From: Pseudomonas fluorescens
Lineage (GTDB): Bacteria; Pseudomonadota; Gammaproteobacteria; Pseudomonadales; Pseudomonadaceae
NCBI RefSeq assembly: GCF_000730425.1
Contig: NZ_CP008896.1
Location: forward strand, 2,728,001-2,792,000
Reading direction: 5' to 3'
Length of the DNA stretch: 64,000 nt
Shown here: positions 30,416 to 41,347 of the stretch, piece after piece
Layout of the letters: the number at the start of each line of letters is the position of its first letter
Position numbering within the stretch: the first letter of the stretch is position 1
The notes under the pieces: model-generated
What the model saw: the letters and a program-made list of their open reading frames with translations, nothing else
What the model was told of the DNA's origin: nothing
Database searches by the model: none
Program-made: the position numbers and the translations under genes

Positions 30416-31762
30416 TTAGCTGCCGGCGACGGTCATGCGCTCGATCAACACCGAGCCAGTGCGAATATTGCTGCGCAGTTCCAGATCGTTACCCACGGCA
30501 ACGATCTGCCTGAACATATCGCGCATATTGCCGGCGATGGTCACTTCCTGGACGGCGAACTGAATCTCGCCATTCTCCACCCAGAACCCCGCCGCACCAC
30601 GGGAATAGTCGCCAGTCACCATGTTCAAGCCATGGCCCATCAACTCGGTCACCAGCAAGCCACGACCCATGCGCCGCAGCAGCGCCGCCTGGTCTTCATC
30701 GCCATGGGTCACGAACAGGTTGTGCACGCCACCGGAGTTGGCAGTACTCGGCAAACCCAGCTTGCGCCCGGCATAGGTGCCAAGCACGTAGGACACCAAC
30801 TCGCCCTTCTCGACAAACGGCTTGGCGTAGGTCGCCAGGCCATCACCATCAAAGGCCGAACTGCCCATGGCGCGCATCAGGTGCGGGCGCTCATCCAGGG
30901 TCAGCCACTCGGGAAACAACTTCTGCCCCAACGCGCCCTCAAGGAACGACGATTTGCGGTACAGGTTGCCCCCAGAAATCGCCCCCAGGAAGCTGCCGAA
31001 CAGACCACCCGCCAACTCCGCCGAAAACAGCACCGGCACTTCGCAAGTTGGCACCGGGCGAGCGCCCAGGCGGCTCGCCGCCCGTTGCGCGGCGCGTTGG
31101 CCAATGCTCACCGGATCCGCCAACAGCTCACCCTGGCGACTCACGTCATACCAGTAGTCACGCTGCATCTGGCCATCGGCCTCGGCGATCATCACGCAGC
31201 TCAAACTATGCCGCGTCGACGCGTAGCCGCCGATAAACCCATGGCTGTTGCCATACACACGGCAACCCTGATGGGTGCTCAGGGTGGTGCCATCGGCATT
31301 CTTGATCCGGCTGTCGGTATCAAACGCTGCGGCTTCGCAGGCCAGGGCCTTTTCGATGGCCTGCTCGGGAGTGATATCCCAGGCGTGATACAGATCGAAA
31401 TCTTTCAGGTCCCGCGCCATCAAGGCCGCATCCGCCAAGCCCGAGGCCTCGTCTTCAGAGGTGTGCTTGGCAATCGCCAATGCGGCGGCGACGGTTTCAC
31501 GTATAGCTTCCGGGCCGCTGGCCGAGGTACTGGCAGAGCCCTTGCGCTGCCCCATATACAAGGTGATGCCAAAACCCTGGTCGCGGTTGAACTCAACGGT
31601 TTCCACTTCCCGCTGACGTACCGAAGTCGACAGGCCCTGCTCCAGCGACACTGCCACTTCACAGGCACTGGCACCCTGGCGCTTGGCCTCATTGATGATC
31701 TGCTCAACTTGTTCCTGCAGTGCCGGTAATGCTTGTGGACCGACGCTTTGGGCTGCACTCAT
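30416..31762 (-). CDS. pmbA: metalloprotease PmbA/TldE
   Basis: 448 residues, the inactive partner of TldD (no HExxH). Together they process microcin B17 and degrade CcdA in E. coli; in Pseudomonas the substrate is open. LMGHGLNMVTGDYSRGAAGFWVENG is family-typical. The ATG at 31762 has GGAG six bases upstream; an in-frame GTG 12 bases earlier is rejected. Confidence 0.95.
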   Translation of the reverse strand: MSAAQSVGPQALPALQEQVEQIINEAKRQGASACEVAVSLEQGLSTSVRQREVETVEFNRDQGFGITLYMGQRKGSASTSASGPEAIRETVAAALAIAKHTSEDEASGLADAALMARDLKDFDLYHAWDITPEQAIEKALACEAAAFDTDSRIKNADGTTLSTHQGCRVYGNSHGFIGGYASTRHSLSCVMIAEADGQMQRDYWYDVSRQGELLADPVSIGQRAAQRAASRLGARPVPTCEVPVLFSAELAGGLFGSFLGAISGGNLYRKSSFLEGALGQKLFPEWLTLDERPHLMRAMGSSAFDGDGLATYAKPFVEKGELVSYVLGTYAGRKLGLPSTANSGGVHNLFVTHGDEDQAALLRRMGRGLLVTELMGHGLNMVTGDYSRGAAGFWVENGEIQFAVQEVTIAGNMRDMFRQIVAVGNDLELRSNIRTGSVLIERMTVAGS

Positions 31763-31870
31763 GGTTTTCTCCACTCAAATTCTGCTTTCGGTTAAGGCCA
31801 TCGAGCGACCGGGCCGGACAAGCGGCCCCCGACTGGTTATCATGGCGGCGTTTCTTTGCGGACTGCCACC

Positions 31871-32392
31871 ATGGTTGATTCTTACGACGACTCCCTCGAT
31901 GGGGAGAAAAGCAAAACCCAGGTCAAACGCGAGCTGCATGCTCTGGTTGATCTCGGCGAGCGCCTTACAACACTCAAGCCGGACTTGATTGCCAAACTGC
32001 CACTGACCGACGAAATGCGCCGGGCCCTGGCGGATGCACCCAAGCACACCGCGAACATTGCGCGTAAACGGCACATCATGTTTATCGGCAAGTTGATGCG
32101 CGACCAGGACACTGACGCCATTCTGACCTTGCTCGACCAACTCGATGCCTCTACCCGCCAGTACAACGAACGTTTCCATAACCTGGAACGTTGGCGCGAC
32201 CGCCTGATCGGCGGTGACGACGCCGTCTTGGAGAAGTTCGTCCTGGACTATCCGGATGCCGACCGCCAGCAACTGCGCTCCCTGATCCGTCAGGCCCAGC
32301 ACGAACTGGCACAGAACAAGGCGCCGGCCACCAGCCGTAAAATCTTCAAGTACATCCGTGAGCTGGACGAGACTCAACGCGGCCTGCGTTGA
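31871..32392 (+). CDS. darP: ribosome biogenesis factor DarP (YjgA)
   Basis: 173 residues, charged, alpha-helical ([45 protein letters not shown]). YjgA/DarP binds late 50S precursors near the peptidyl transferase centre. It sits on the opposite strand between pmbA and tldD, as a lone plus-strand gene, divergent from pmbA. Confidence 0.93.
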   Translation: MVDSYDDSLDGEKSKTQVKRELHALVDLGERLTTLKPDLIAKLPLTDEMRRALADAPKHTANIARKRHIMFIGKLMRDQDTDAILTLLDQLDASTRQYNERFHNLERWRDRLIGGDDAVLEKFVLDYPDADRQQLRSLIRQAQHELAQNKAPATSRKIFKYIRELDETQRGLR

Positions 32393-32437
32393 TCCTCTTC
32401 CCCGGGTGGCGATCCTCGCCACCCGAAGCTCCACGTC

Positions 32438-33880
32438 TTACGACCCCGTGCCACCCACGGTGATCGCATCAATTTTCAGGGTTGGCTGGCCGACACCGAC
32501 CGGTACCGACTGCCCATCCTTGCCACACATCCCCACACCGCTGTCCAGCGCCAGGTCGTTACCGACCATCGACACCTTGCTCATCGCTTCCGGGCCGTTG
32601 CCAATCAGGGTTGCTCCCTTGACCGGTGCAGTGATTTTACCGTCCTCGATCAAATAGGCTTCGCTGGTGGAGAACACAAACTTGCCGCTGGTGATATCCA
32701 CCTGGCCCCCGCCAAGGTTGGCACAGTAGATCCCACGCTTCACCGAGGCAATGATCTCTGCCGGGTCGCTTTCGCCCGCCAGCATGTAGGTATTGGTCAT
32801 GCGCGGCATCGGCAAATGCGCGTAGGACTCGCGACGACCGTTGCCGGTGCGAGCCACGCCCATCAGGCGCGCGTTGAGCTTGTCTTGCATGTAGCCCTTG
32901 AGCACGCCGTTTTCAATCAGCGTGGTGCACTCGGTCGGCGTGCCTTCATCGTCGACGCTCAGGGACCCCCGGCGACCGGCCAACGTGCCGTCATCGACGA
33001 TGGTGCAGAGCTTCGAGGCGACCATTTCGCCCATGCGCCCGCTGTAGGCAGAGCTGCCCTTGCGATTGAAGTCACCCTCCAGACCATGCCCCACTGCTTC
33101 ATGCAGCAATACACCGGACCAGCCCGAGCCAAGCACCACCGGCAGCGTACCGGCCGGCGCAGGAATGGCTTCCAGGTTGACCAGTGCCTGGCGCAATGCC
33201 TCGCGGGCATAGCCCATGGCACGGTCTTCGGTGAGGAAATAGCGATAATCCGTACGCCCGCCGCCGCCATGGCCGCCGCGCTCGCGACGGCCATTCTGCT
33301 CGACGATCACACTGACATTGAAGCGCACCAACGGCCGCACATCCGCCGCCAGGCTGCCATCGGTAGACGCCACCAGAATGCGCTCCCAGACCCCGGCCAT
33401 GCTCACGCTCACCTGCTGGATACGTGGATCAAGGGCACGGGTCGCAGCATCCACACGCTTGAGCAACTCGACTTTTTCAGCGCGGCTGATCACTTCCAGC
33501 GGGTTGTCCGGGCCATACAACTGGGTCACGTCCTGGGTGCTGAAAGCCTGCACGGTACCGTTCTGCCCGGCACGGGAAATCGAACGCGCCGCGCGGGCGG
33601 CCAGGCCCAAGGCTTCAAGGGTGATCGCATTGCTGTAGGCAAAGCCGGTCTTTTCACCGGACTGCGCACGCACACCCACCCCTTGGTCCAGGTTGAAGCT
33701 ACCGTCCTTGACGATCCCGTCTTCCAGGGACCATGACTCGGAGATCTGGCCCTGGAAATACAGGTCTGCGGCATCGATGCCCGGCCCGGCCAGATCGCCC
33801 AGTACGGTTTGCAGACTTTCGATGGTCACGCCACCGGGCGCCAGGAGGTGTTCACTGACTGAGGACAACAACTCGCTCAT
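32438..33880 (-). CDS. tldD: metalloprotease TldD
   Basis: 480 residues, the catalytic partner of PmbA. The zinc motif HEAVGH is seen in [18 protein letters not shown], followed by ERRGRS-like substrate region. It follows the nitrilase gene by 16 bp in the same orientation, and pmbA lies 0.7 kb further downstream beyond darP. Confidence 0.96.
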   Translation of the reverse strand: MSELLSSVSEHLLAPGGVTIESLQTVLGDLAGPGIDAADLYFQGQISESWSLEDGIVKDGSFNLDQGVGVRAQSGEKTGFAYSNAITLEALGLAARAARSISRAGQNGTVQAFSTQDVTQLYGPDNPLEVISRAEKVELLKRVDAATRALDPRIQQVSVSMAGVWERILVASTDGSLAADVRPLVRFNVSVIVEQNGRRERGGHGGGGRTDYRYFLTEDRAMGYAREALRQALVNLEAIPAPAGTLPVVLGSGWSGVLLHEAVGHGLEGDFNRKGSSAYSGRMGEMVASKLCTIVDDGTLAGRRGSLSVDDEGTPTECTTLIENGVLKGYMQDKLNARLMGVARTGNGRRESYAHLPMPRMTNTYMLAGESDPAEIIASVKRGIYCANLGGGQVDITSGKFVFSTSEAYLIEDGKITAPVKGATLIGNGPEAMSKVSMVGNDLALDSGVGMCGKDGQSVPVGVGQPTLKIDAITVGGTGS

Positions 33881-33896
33881 AGGTTCGGCCTTAAAT

Positions 33897-34745
33897 TCAT
33901 CGTTCTGAAGCAGGTCGCTGTGCGCCCTGCGAAAAAAAGCGCCGGTGGCCTGCCACCGGCATGCGCGCCCGTATCGACGCTTGTTCGCTGCTATCGCGCT
34001 CGGCCAACAACACCGCTTCGCCTTGATCCTGTTGTGCCAGTACACGTCCCCACGGGTCGACAATCGCCCCATGTCCATAGGTTTCCCGCGGCCCCGGGTG
34101 CACACCACCTTGTGCGGCCGCCAGCAGATAGCACTGGGTTTCGATGGCTCGGGCCCGAATCAGCACATCCCAGTGCGCAGCGCCGGTTACCGCCGTAAAG
34201 GCCGAGGGCGCGGTAATCAATTCGGCCCCCGCTGCACGCAATTCGCTGTACAGCTCCGGGAAGCGCAGGTCATAACAGACTGTCAGCCCCAGGCGCCCGA
34301 CCGGCGTATCGGCCACCACCACCTGGTTGCCGTAAGCATAGTCGTCAGATTCACGATAACGACCACGGGCGTCAGCCACATCCACGTCAAACAAGTGCAG
34401 CTTGTCGTACCGCGCCACGACCTGCCCCTGCGCATCGATCAACAGCGAGCAGGCGTTGGACTTGGCATCGGGCTGATCCAGTGGGGGCAATGGCAATGTG
34501 CCGGCCACTATCCATAACTTGAGGTCACGGGCGGCCAGTTTCAACCAGGGCAGGATCGGCCCCTCGCCCAGCGCTTCCGCACGACCAATAGCCGCCACAT
34601 CACGGCGACCCATGGCGGCAAAATTTTCCGGCAGGACCGCCAGTTGTGCGCCCCCTGCTGCCGCCTGCTCCAGCAAGCGTCGAGCCTGGGCCAGGTTGGC
34701 CAGAACATCGTTCTGGCTGACCATCTGGATTACCGCAAAAGACAT
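33897..34745 (-). CDS. carbon-nitrogen hydrolase (nitrilase superfamily)
   Basis: 282 residues with the complete Glu-Lys-Cys triad: Glu40 (LPENFAAMG), Lys115 ([11 protein letters not shown]) and Cys157 ([11 protein letters not shown]). Family members hydrolyse amides; Nit1/YobB-type enzymes repair deaminated glutathione. ATG at 34745 has GGAG nine bases upstream. It is between yhdP and tldD, and co-transcribed with them by spacing. Confidence 0.92.
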   Translation of the reverse strand: MSFAVIQMVSQNDVLANLAQARRLLEQAAAGGAQLAVLPENFAAMGRRDVAAIGRAEALGEGPILPWLKLAARDLKLWIVAGTLPLPPLDQPDAKSNACSLLIDAQGQVVARYDKLHLFDVDVADARGRYRESDDYAYGNQVVVADTPVGRLGLTVCYDLRFPELYSELRAAGAELITAPSAFTAVTGAAHWDVLIRARAIETQCYLLAAAQGGVHPGPRETYGHGAIVDPWGRVLAQQDQGEAVLLAERDSSEQASIRARMPVAGHRRFFSQGAQRPASER

Positions 34746-34793
34746 GGGCCGATACTCCATAAAAAGCATGGGGCCATGCTACTCCACAGGCGC

Positions 34794-37700
34794 TTATTGT
34801 GGTTTTTCAAATGGCTTGTCGAAGGTGATTTTTGGATCTTTCCAGGGCCCTTCCACCTTGTATTGGACACTGGCGAAACGCGAGACCCGATCACCGATCA
34901 GCTTGTCGATCAGGAACAATGCGCCACCAATGGCCGGCGCCCCCACAATCAATGCGGCAATCGGCAGGTTGTTGGTCACCGGCAAGGTCACCAGCAACTT
35001 GGCATCAACCCGGTCGGCCACCAGGTCCAGGGTGCCGTTAAGCTCCAGATTGCTCGACGGCCCCGTGAGGATAATCGGCTCACGGGTCACAAACACACCA
35101 TTGCTGGCAGCCAGCAGCCCCTTGACCCGGTCGTAGCTCAGGCCTTTGCCAAGCAAGTCCGAGAAGTCCAGGCGTAAACGCCGGCCAATCGAGTTGAAGT
35201 TCAGCAGGCCAAACACCCGCAACGCCTGGGCACCGCCCTCGACCTCGACGAACTGGCCCTTGCGGAATGATGCATCCAGGCTGCCGGAAAAACGCTTGGG
35301 ACCCACCCAGGCAGGCGAACCCGGCCAGCGCCCGTCAACGTCCAGATGGAAGTCCTGGCTGGTCACCGTGGGCGCAAATCCCCAGCCCTTGAGCACATCG
35401 GCGATGTTCTTGCCATCCAGGCGCCCCTTGTACCAACTGCTGCTGGCACCCGGCGCTCCTTCCCAGCCCCCGGCCCCCTTGAGCTGCATGCCTTTCAGGC
35501 CCAGGTCGAGGCTGTTGAAGGCCATGCCTTTGGCAGTCGGGCGAACCTTCAATGACCAGGCACCGATCAAGTCGGGCCCCTGGAACAACTGGCCAATGGC
35601 AATATCCAGCGCCGGAATGTCCTTGGGATCGATGCCCGCCAGGGGATCAGGCGCGTTTTCATCGGCCTGCACCGTAGGATCGACCGCAGGCAACTTCACG
35701 TATTGCAGGTTGATGGCGATCGGGGCGCCCTTGGCATCCGGCAGCCCAACAGTGCCCTTGGCTTGCTGGCTGTCGAACTGCAGCCCCCAGGCCGCGGGCT
35801 TGCGATCCAATTGCAGGTTGACCTGATCGAAGCGGGTACCAAACCCCGTCAGCCTGCCGATCTTGAAGTCGGCACTGCTCAACAGTTGCTTGGCATTACC
35901 GCCCGGATCATTGCCCGTGTAGCGGTCCATCAATTTCTTCCAGGGATCGATATCCAGCTCCGACAGCACACCGCGAATGCGCAAGCCCTTGCCTCCCGGC
36001 AACAAGGCATCGCCATCACCGAGAAACAGCTCACCACGGCCCTGGGCAAAGTTGTCTGCCGGGGCGGCAAAGGTAAAGTTCGCCAGCTCGCCATAATCAA
36101 ACCAGTACCGCCGCTCCGCGCCCTGCAAGGTCATGCGGAACACGCTGTCGCGGCCCTGGCTGGCCGGCATGCCAAATGGCGCGGGCAAGTCCACCATCAC
36201 CCCCTTGAGACTGGAACTGACCCGCAGTTGGCTGTCGGCACCGTCCAGATCCAGTTGCAGTTGGTACGGGATATCCCCGGACACCGGCAACGGCTGGCTG
36301 ACTTTCAACCAGTCAGTGAGCCGCTTGACCGTCACCTGGCCCCTGGCCGTGACCCGTGTACTGAGATTGCCAGGCTTGCCATCGGCAGCAATCTGCGCCG
36401 TGATGGGCTGGTCGAAGGCCTGGGCGCTGATGTTCTGGCCACTCAGGCCCTTGGCGCTGTCGAAGCGGAACTCGCCCTTTAGCTGGTTCAGGTCCAGCGG
36501 CGGCTCGGCCAGTTGCAGTCGAGCCTTGTCGGTCTTGAAGTCCACCACGATTTTCGGCTCGGTGCCCTTGGCCAGGGGAATATCCAGATCCAGGGAACCC
36601 TGCAGGTCGCCCTCGCCTTTCCAGCCTGCGAACGTCGACGCTGTGCCGATGGGCGCTTCCTGAAGGATCTTCAAGCCGTCCCCCAACCCGCCAGCAAAGC
36701 CACCCGTGAGCAGCAGATGGCTGTCCTGCCCGGCAAGCGCATGGGGAATATTGACGTAGATATCCTTGACCTTGGTGTCGAGCAATTGCCCCTTGCTGGC
36801 CAGGATGCGCACACCGGTCTCTTCGACAAACACTTCACCGGCCACCTTGCTGACATGGGGCCAGCCAGGCTGGAACGCCAGTTCGGCGTCATGCACCTTG
36901 AAGAACAGGCTGATATTGCGCGCAGCCGTCACCGCGTCGTGGTTCAGCGAGCCTTGATATTGGAAGAAACCTTCATCGACCGCGCCCTTGAGAATTGCCG
37001 TACGCAGCCACTCACCCAGGGCCGGGCTCAGGACTGCCGGCAGGTATTTGGGGGTAAAACGTCCATCGCCCTCGACCATGCCGACCCGCAGGTCCATGTA
37101 GTCTTCCTGGCTATGATCGAAATGCAGGCGAATCAGGAAATCCGCCGCGACCTTGCCCTCTTCCCCCAGCACCTTGATATAGGGCGCGATCAACGTGAAG
37201 CCTTGTTTGTCCAGCTTCCACGTCAGGCGCGCATTGGCCTGGATGTACTGCCAGGGCTTGGCGAAAATCGGGTCCAGGTGCAAGACAAAATCCTTGCTGT
37301 CCATGCGCAGTTCGCCCTGCCCCAGGTCGCCACTGATGCTGCCGGAGACATTGCGGGCCGCCGGCGCGCCGAAATAGGCGTCAAAGCCCACGCGGTCAAG
37401 GTTGGCAGCAAAGCTCACGCGCTGGTCGCCCGTCTCTTGGGGACGATAATCCACCAGCACATTGCGCAGCACACCCGTAGCCTTCAACGCTTCGACGGTC
37501 TTGGCAACCCCTTCGGGCAATGGCGCCAGGGCGTTGAGCAAGGGGGTAATCGGCGTCAGGTCCAGGCGGTCGGCCTGAAGCTTCCAGGTCTCCTGGGCCT
37601 TGTCGGTGGCCAGGGTTTGCAGCAATTGCAGGTGGGACTCCCAACGAGTGTCGCCCAGGTTCATGGCCAACGAATCGAAGACCACTTTCAGGCCGCTGTC

Positions 37701-38609
37701 ACTGCGCTGCAGATAGGCCGTCAAGCCCAGATTCTGGATGCTCGCGGGTTTGCGCTGGGCATAACGGACCTTCACTTGCGGCGCATTGAGTCGGGCTGCA
37801 GCGCTTTGCAGCGTGCCATTGGCCCAAGTCAGCCAGAATTCACCGCCGGCTTTCAATTCGCTGAGTTTCCATTCCCTGGTCAACTTCGCCGGAATCCATT
37901 GTGCCCAATTGCTCTGGGGCAGGCTCAGGTAAGCCTGGACTTCACCGTCGCGCCATTGGCTGGCACGGATCCGCGTGCGCAGGCTCAGGGCCAGCGGCTG
38001 ACCATCGGGCAGAGTCAAGCGGGCATCCAGTCGCTGGCGGGTAGTACCGGTTTGCAGGCTCAGGCCCACATAGGTCAAGGTCAGCGGCGCCTGCTCAAAC
38101 GGCTGCAAGGTGACCTGGCTGTCCAGCAGCGAGACCTTCGCCACCGCCTGCATGCGCTTGAGCAACAGTTCCGGGTCCAGGGGCTGGTCATCCTGCACCG
38201 GCAGGCCTTGCAGTGCCCAACGGCCATCCTGGTCTTCCTTGACACTGAGCCGCAAGCCACTGACTTCCAGGTGGGCGACACGCACATCCCACGCCAGCAG
38301 GCTGGCCCAGACGTCGGGCACCACTTGTACCTGGTCCAGGCGCACGGCGCTGCTGCCCTCACCGACCATTACGTCGTGGGCCAACAGGACTGGGGCAAAG
38401 CCACTCCAGCGCCCTTCCAGGCTGCCGATGCTCAGGGGCATGTCGAGCGCCGCCTGCGCCTTGGCCTCGACTTCAGCACGGTACTCCGCCACCAATGGCG
38501 TCAGTTCACGACCCAGGCTGACGTAGACCGCCGCCAGTACCAACAGCAATGCACACAGGCCAAGGCCCCAACGGGTCAGTGCGGCAAAAAAGCGTTTCAG
38601 ACGCTCCAT
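34794..38609 (-). CDS. yhdP: YhdP family AsmA-like membrane protein
   Basis: 1271 residues, one N-terminal membrane helix (WGLGLCALLLVLAAVYVSLGR) and a very long, beta-rich periplasmic part with repeated chorein/AsmA-type pattern. Proteins of this family (TamB-like) are proposed bridges for phospholipid transport to the outer membrane. The rng-yhdP-tldD order is the same as in E. coli. A large antisense frame on the plus strand is only a GC-bias shadow. Confidence 0.95.
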   Translation of the reverse strand: MERLKRFFAALTRWGLGLCALLLVLAAVYVSLGRELTPLVAEYRAEVEAKAQAALDMPLSIGSLEGRWSGFAPVLLAHDVMVGEGSSAVRLDQVQVVPDVWASLLAWDVRVAHLEVSGLRLSVKEDQDGRWALQGLPVQDDQPLDPELLLKRMQAVAKVSLLDSQVTLQPFEQAPLTLTYVGLSLQTGTTRQRLDARLTLPDGQPLALSLRTRIRASQWRDGEVQAYLSLPQSNWAQWIPAKLTREWKLSELKAGGEFWLTWANGTLQSAAARLNAPQVKVRYAQRKPASIQNLGLTAYLQRSDSGLKVVFDSLAMNLGDTRWESHLQLLQTLATDKAQETWKLQADRLDLTPITPLLNALAPLPEGVAKTVEALKATGVLRNVLVDYRPQETGDQRVSFAANLDRVGFDAYFGAPAARNVSGSISGDLGQGELRMDSKDFVLHLDPIFAKPWQYIQANARLTWKLDKQGFTLIAPYIKVLGEEGKVAADFLIRLHFDHSQEDYMDLRVGMVEGDGRFTPKYLPAVLSPALGEWLRTAILKGAVDEGFFQYQGSLNHDAVTAARNISLFFKVHDAELAFQPGWPHVSKVAGEVFVEETGVRILASKGQLLDTKVKDIYVNIPHALAGQDSHLLLTGGFAGGLGDGLKILQEAPIGTASTFAGWKGEGDLQGSLDLDIPLAKGTEPKIVVDFKTDKARLQLAEPPLDLNQLKGEFRFDSAKGLSGQNISAQAFDQPITAQIAADGKPGNLSTRVTARGQVTVKRLTDWLKVSQPLPVSGDIPYQLQLDLDGADSQLRVSSSLKGVMVDLPAPFGMPASQGRDSVFRMTLQGAERRYWFDYGELANFTFAAPADNFAQGRGELFLGDGDALLPGGKGLRIRGVLSELDIDPWKKLMDRYTGNDPGGNAKQLLSSADFKIGRLTGFGTRFDQVNLQLDRKPAAWGLQFDSQQAKGTVGLPDAKGAPIAINLQYVKLPAVDPTVQADENAPDPLAGIDPKDIPALDIAIGQLFQGPDLIGAWSLKVRPTAKGMAFNSLDLGLKGMQLKGAGGWEGAPGASSSWYKGRLDGKNIADVLKGWGFAPTVTSQDFHLDVDGRWPGSPAWVGPKRFSGSLDASFRKGQFVEVEGGAQALRVFGLLNFNSIGRRLRLDFSDLLGKGLSYDRVKGLLAASNGVFVTREPIILTGPSSNLELNGTLDLVADRVDAKLLVTLPVTNNLPIAALIVGAPAIGGALFLIDKLIGDRVSRFASVQYKVEGPWKDPKITFDKPFEKPQ

Positions 38610-38684
38610 GTCAGGCGACCCTCAAGGTAATAGTCGGACGGCAGATCAAGGTCTGCCGGTCTCGTTGAAAAGGACTGACGCGGA

Positions 38685-40142
38685 TCAGAGCAGCACCACG
38701 TCGTATTGTTCCTGGGAATACATGGTTTCGACCTGGAAACGGATGGTGCGGCCAATAAAGCCCTCCAATTCCGCTACGTTGCCCGACTCTTCGTCGAGCA
38801 ACCGGTCGACCACCTTCTGGTTGGCCAAGACTCTGTAACCCTCGGCCTGGTAAGCGCGTGCCTCCCGTAGGATTTCCCGAAAAATTTCGTAGCAAACCGT
38901 TTCCGGGGTCTTCAACTTGCCGCGCCCCTGGCAACTGCTGCACGGCTCGCACAGTACTTGCTCCAGACTTTCACGGGTACGCTTGCGGGTCATTTGCACC
39001 AGGCCCAGCTCGGTGATCCCGATGATATTGGTCTTGGCGTGATCGCGTTCCAGTTGCTTCTCAAGGGTGCGCAACACCTGGCGCTGGTGCTCTTCATCTT
39101 CCATGTCGATGAAGTCAATGATGATGATCCCGCCCAGGTTGCGCAGGCGCAGTTGGCGGGCAATGGCCGTGGCGGCTTCGAGGTTGGTCTTGAAGATGGT
39201 TTCTTCAAGGTTGCGATGGCCAACGAACGCGCCAGTGTTCACGTCAATGGTGCTCATGGCTTCCGCCGGGTCCACCACCAGGTAGCCACCGGACTTGAGC
39301 GGCACCTTGCGCTCCAGGGCCTTCTGGATTTCGTCCTCGACGCCATACAGGTCGAAAATCGGCCGTTCACCGGGGTAGTGTTCCAGGCGGTCGGCGATTT
39401 CCGGCATCAACTCGGCAACAAATTGTGTGGTGCGCTGGAAGGTTTCCCGCGAATCGATGCGAATTTTCTCGATCTTGGGGCTGACCAGATCACGCAGTGT
39501 GCGCAGGGCCAGGCCCAGGTCCTCATAGATGACGCTCGGCGCGCCGATGGTCTTGATCTGGGCACCGATCTGGTCCCACAGGCGCCGCAGGTAGCGGATG
39601 TCCATGAGGATTTCATCGGCACCGGCCCCTTCGGCGGCGGTGCGCAGGATAAAACCACCTGCTTCCTTGATGCCTTCAGCCGCCACGCAATCGCTGACCA
39701 CCTTTTTCAGGCGCTCACGCTCGCCTTCGTCTTCGATCTTCAGGGAAATGCCGACATGGGCGGTGCGTGGCATATACACCAGGTAGCGCGAAGGAATCGA
39801 CAACTGCGTGGTCAGACGCGCGCCCTTGGAGCCGATCGGATCCTTGGTGACTTGCACCACCAGGCTTTGCCCTTCATGCACCAGGGCGCTGATGCTCTCG
39901 ACAGCCGGACCTTCGCGCAGGGAAATTTCCGAGGCATGGATAAACGCCGCACGGTCCAGGCCGATATCGACAAAGGCCGCCTGCATCCCCGGCAACACCC
40001 GGACGACCTTGCCCTTATAGATATTGCCAACGATCCCGCGCTTCTGGGTGCGCTCGACGTGCACTTCCTGCAAAACACCGTTTTCTACCACCGCCACGCG
40101 TGATTCCATCGGCGTGATATTGATCAGAATCTCTTCACTCAT
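38685..40142 (-). CDS. rng: ribonuclease G
   Basis: 485 residues, the catalytic core of the RNase E/G family: S1 domain near the N-terminus (KRGIVGNIYKGKVVRVLPGMQAAFVDIG), the RNase H-like and DNase I-like parts with IIIDFIDMEDEEHQ, and the zinc-link CEPCSSCQGRG. It matures 16S rRNA and cleaves mRNAs. The start is fixed at MSEEILINITP. It lies after maf in the mreBCD-maf-rng-yhdP order. Confidence 0.97.
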   Translation of the reverse strand: MSEEILINITPMESRVAVVENGVLQEVHVERTQKRGIVGNIYKGKVVRVLPGMQAAFVDIGLDRAAFIHASEISLREGPAVESISALVHEGQSLVVQVTKDPIGSKGARLTTQLSIPSRYLVYMPRTAHVGISLKIEDEGERERLKKVVSDCVAAEGIKEAGGFILRTAAEGAGADEILMDIRYLRRLWDQIGAQIKTIGAPSVIYEDLGLALRTLRDLVSPKIEKIRIDSRETFQRTTQFVAELMPEIADRLEHYPGERPIFDLYGVEDEIQKALERKVPLKSGGYLVVDPAEAMSTIDVNTGAFVGHRNLEETIFKTNLEAATAIARQLRLRNLGGIIIIDFIDMEDEEHQRQVLRTLEKQLERDHAKTNIIGITELGLVQMTRKRTRESLEQVLCEPCSSCQGRGKLKTPETVCYEIFREILREARAYQAEGYRVLANQKVVDRLLDEESGNVAELEGFIGRTIRFQVETMYSQEQYDVVLL

Positions 40143-40211
40143 GGCTGGGTCTCGTTCAGGCGTTTTCACAATAGTGGCCGATCGCTTAAATGTGGCGCTG
40201 GAGTCACGCGT

Positions 40212-40808
40212 TCAGCGCACGGAAAGGTGTTGCCAACAGGGTATGCCGAAATGGCCCAGCAGTTCTGCTGTTTCGCAGACCGGCAGGCCAACGACTGCGG
40301 AGTAACTGCCATTGAGCCCGGCGATAAACACCGCCGCCAACCCTTGGATAGCATAGCCGCCTGCCTTGTCCTGGGGTTCCCCGCTGTGCCAGTAACTCGT
40401 TGCCTCGTGTGTTGAAACCTTGCGAAAGCGCACACGGCTGCTGACCAGGCGCGTTTCACAGCGCTGGCCATCGAGCACGGCAATGGCGGTGAGCACGTCG
40501 TGCTCACGATCAGAAAGGGCCAGTAACATGGCCAGGGCATCGGCCTGATCCACGGGTTTGCCAAGGATCCGGCCATCCAGGATGACGGCGGTATCGGCCC
40601 CCAGTACGCAGGCATTTGCACTATCGGCCAATGTCGCCAGGCCAGCGGCGGCTTTGCCACGGGCAAGGCGCTCGACGTAGGCAGCAGGCGACTCGTTGTC
40701 CAGGGGCGTTTCATCAATGGCGGCACTGACCACGGTGAACGGCACACCGATCTGGGTCAGCAGTTCACGCCGCCGAGGAGAGCCAGAGGCCAGATAAAGC
40801 GATTGCAT
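40212..40808 (-). CDS. maf: Maf family nucleoside triphosphate pyrophosphatase
   Basis: 198 residues, with the [10 protein letters not shown] motif near residue 8 and the [15 protein letters not shown] segment. The neighbours (mreBCD upstream, rng downstream) fit YhdE, a dTTP/UTP pyrophosphatase that removes modified nucleotides, rather than YceF. ATG at 40808 is the family start; a longer frame overlaps mreD. Confidence 0.93.
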   Translation of the reverse strand: MQSLYLASGSPRRRELLTQIGVPFTVVSAAIDETPLDNESPAAYVERLARGKAAAGLATLADSANACVLGADTAVILDGRILGKPVDQADALAMLLALSDREHDVLTAIAVLDGQRCETRLVSSRVRFRKVSTHEATSYWHSGEPQDKAGGYAIQGLAAVFIAGLNGSYSAVVGLPVCETAELLGHFGIPCWQHLSVR

Positions 40809-40858
40809 TGCAGACTCTCCCTGCGGGTTCAATAACCAGGCAGAGCCGCGCGCCCCAC

Positions 40859-41347
40859 TCAATTGATTTTATAGCGACGACATAACCCGCGCAGGCCAAA
40901 GCTGATCCACGGCCACAACAGCGCGCTGACCAGGGCCGGCAAGACCAGCGCCAGCGTCGGTTGGCGATTGCCGGTCAAGGCACTGAGCCATAGTTGCACC
41001 AGTTGAGCCAGGCCGAAAATCACCAGGATCACCAGGCACTGCTGCCACATCGGGAACATGCGCAGGCGCTGCTGCAACGACAGCACCAGAAAGGTAATCA
41101 GCGTGAGAATCAAGGCATTCTGGCCGAGCAACGTGCCATACATCACGTCTTCAGCCAGCCCCAGGCACATCGCGGTGACCATGCCGACCTTGTGCGGCAG
41201 GGCCAGGGACCAGAAGGCCAGGAGCAACGCCAACCAAAGCGGGCGCAGGATTTCCATGAATTGCGGCATCGGCGAAACGCTGAGCAGCATGCCGATGGCG
41301 AAGGTCAACCAGACGATCCAGCCATTGCGCGAATGAGTACCGGCCAT
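40859..41347 (-). CDS. mreD: rod shape-determining protein MreD
   Basis: 162 residues with five to six membrane segments ([52 protein letters not shown]). It anchors the MreBCD elongasome in the membrane. It shares one base with the mreC stop (TAATG), so the two are coupled. Confidence 0.93.
   Translation of the reverse strand: MAGTHSRNGWIVWLTFAIGMLLSVSPMPQFMEILRPLWLALLLAFWSLALPHKVGMVTAMCLGLAEDVMYGTLLGQNALILTLITFLVLSLQQRLRMFPMWQQCLVILVIFGLAQLVQLWLSALTGNRQPTLALVLPALVSALLWPWISFGLRGLCRRYKIN

Noticed and set aside
36513..38630. 705-codon open frame opposite yhdP
   Set aside because: It is antisense to a clearly real 1271-residue gene, has no SD and its product is low-complexity, the usual effect of GC3 bias.
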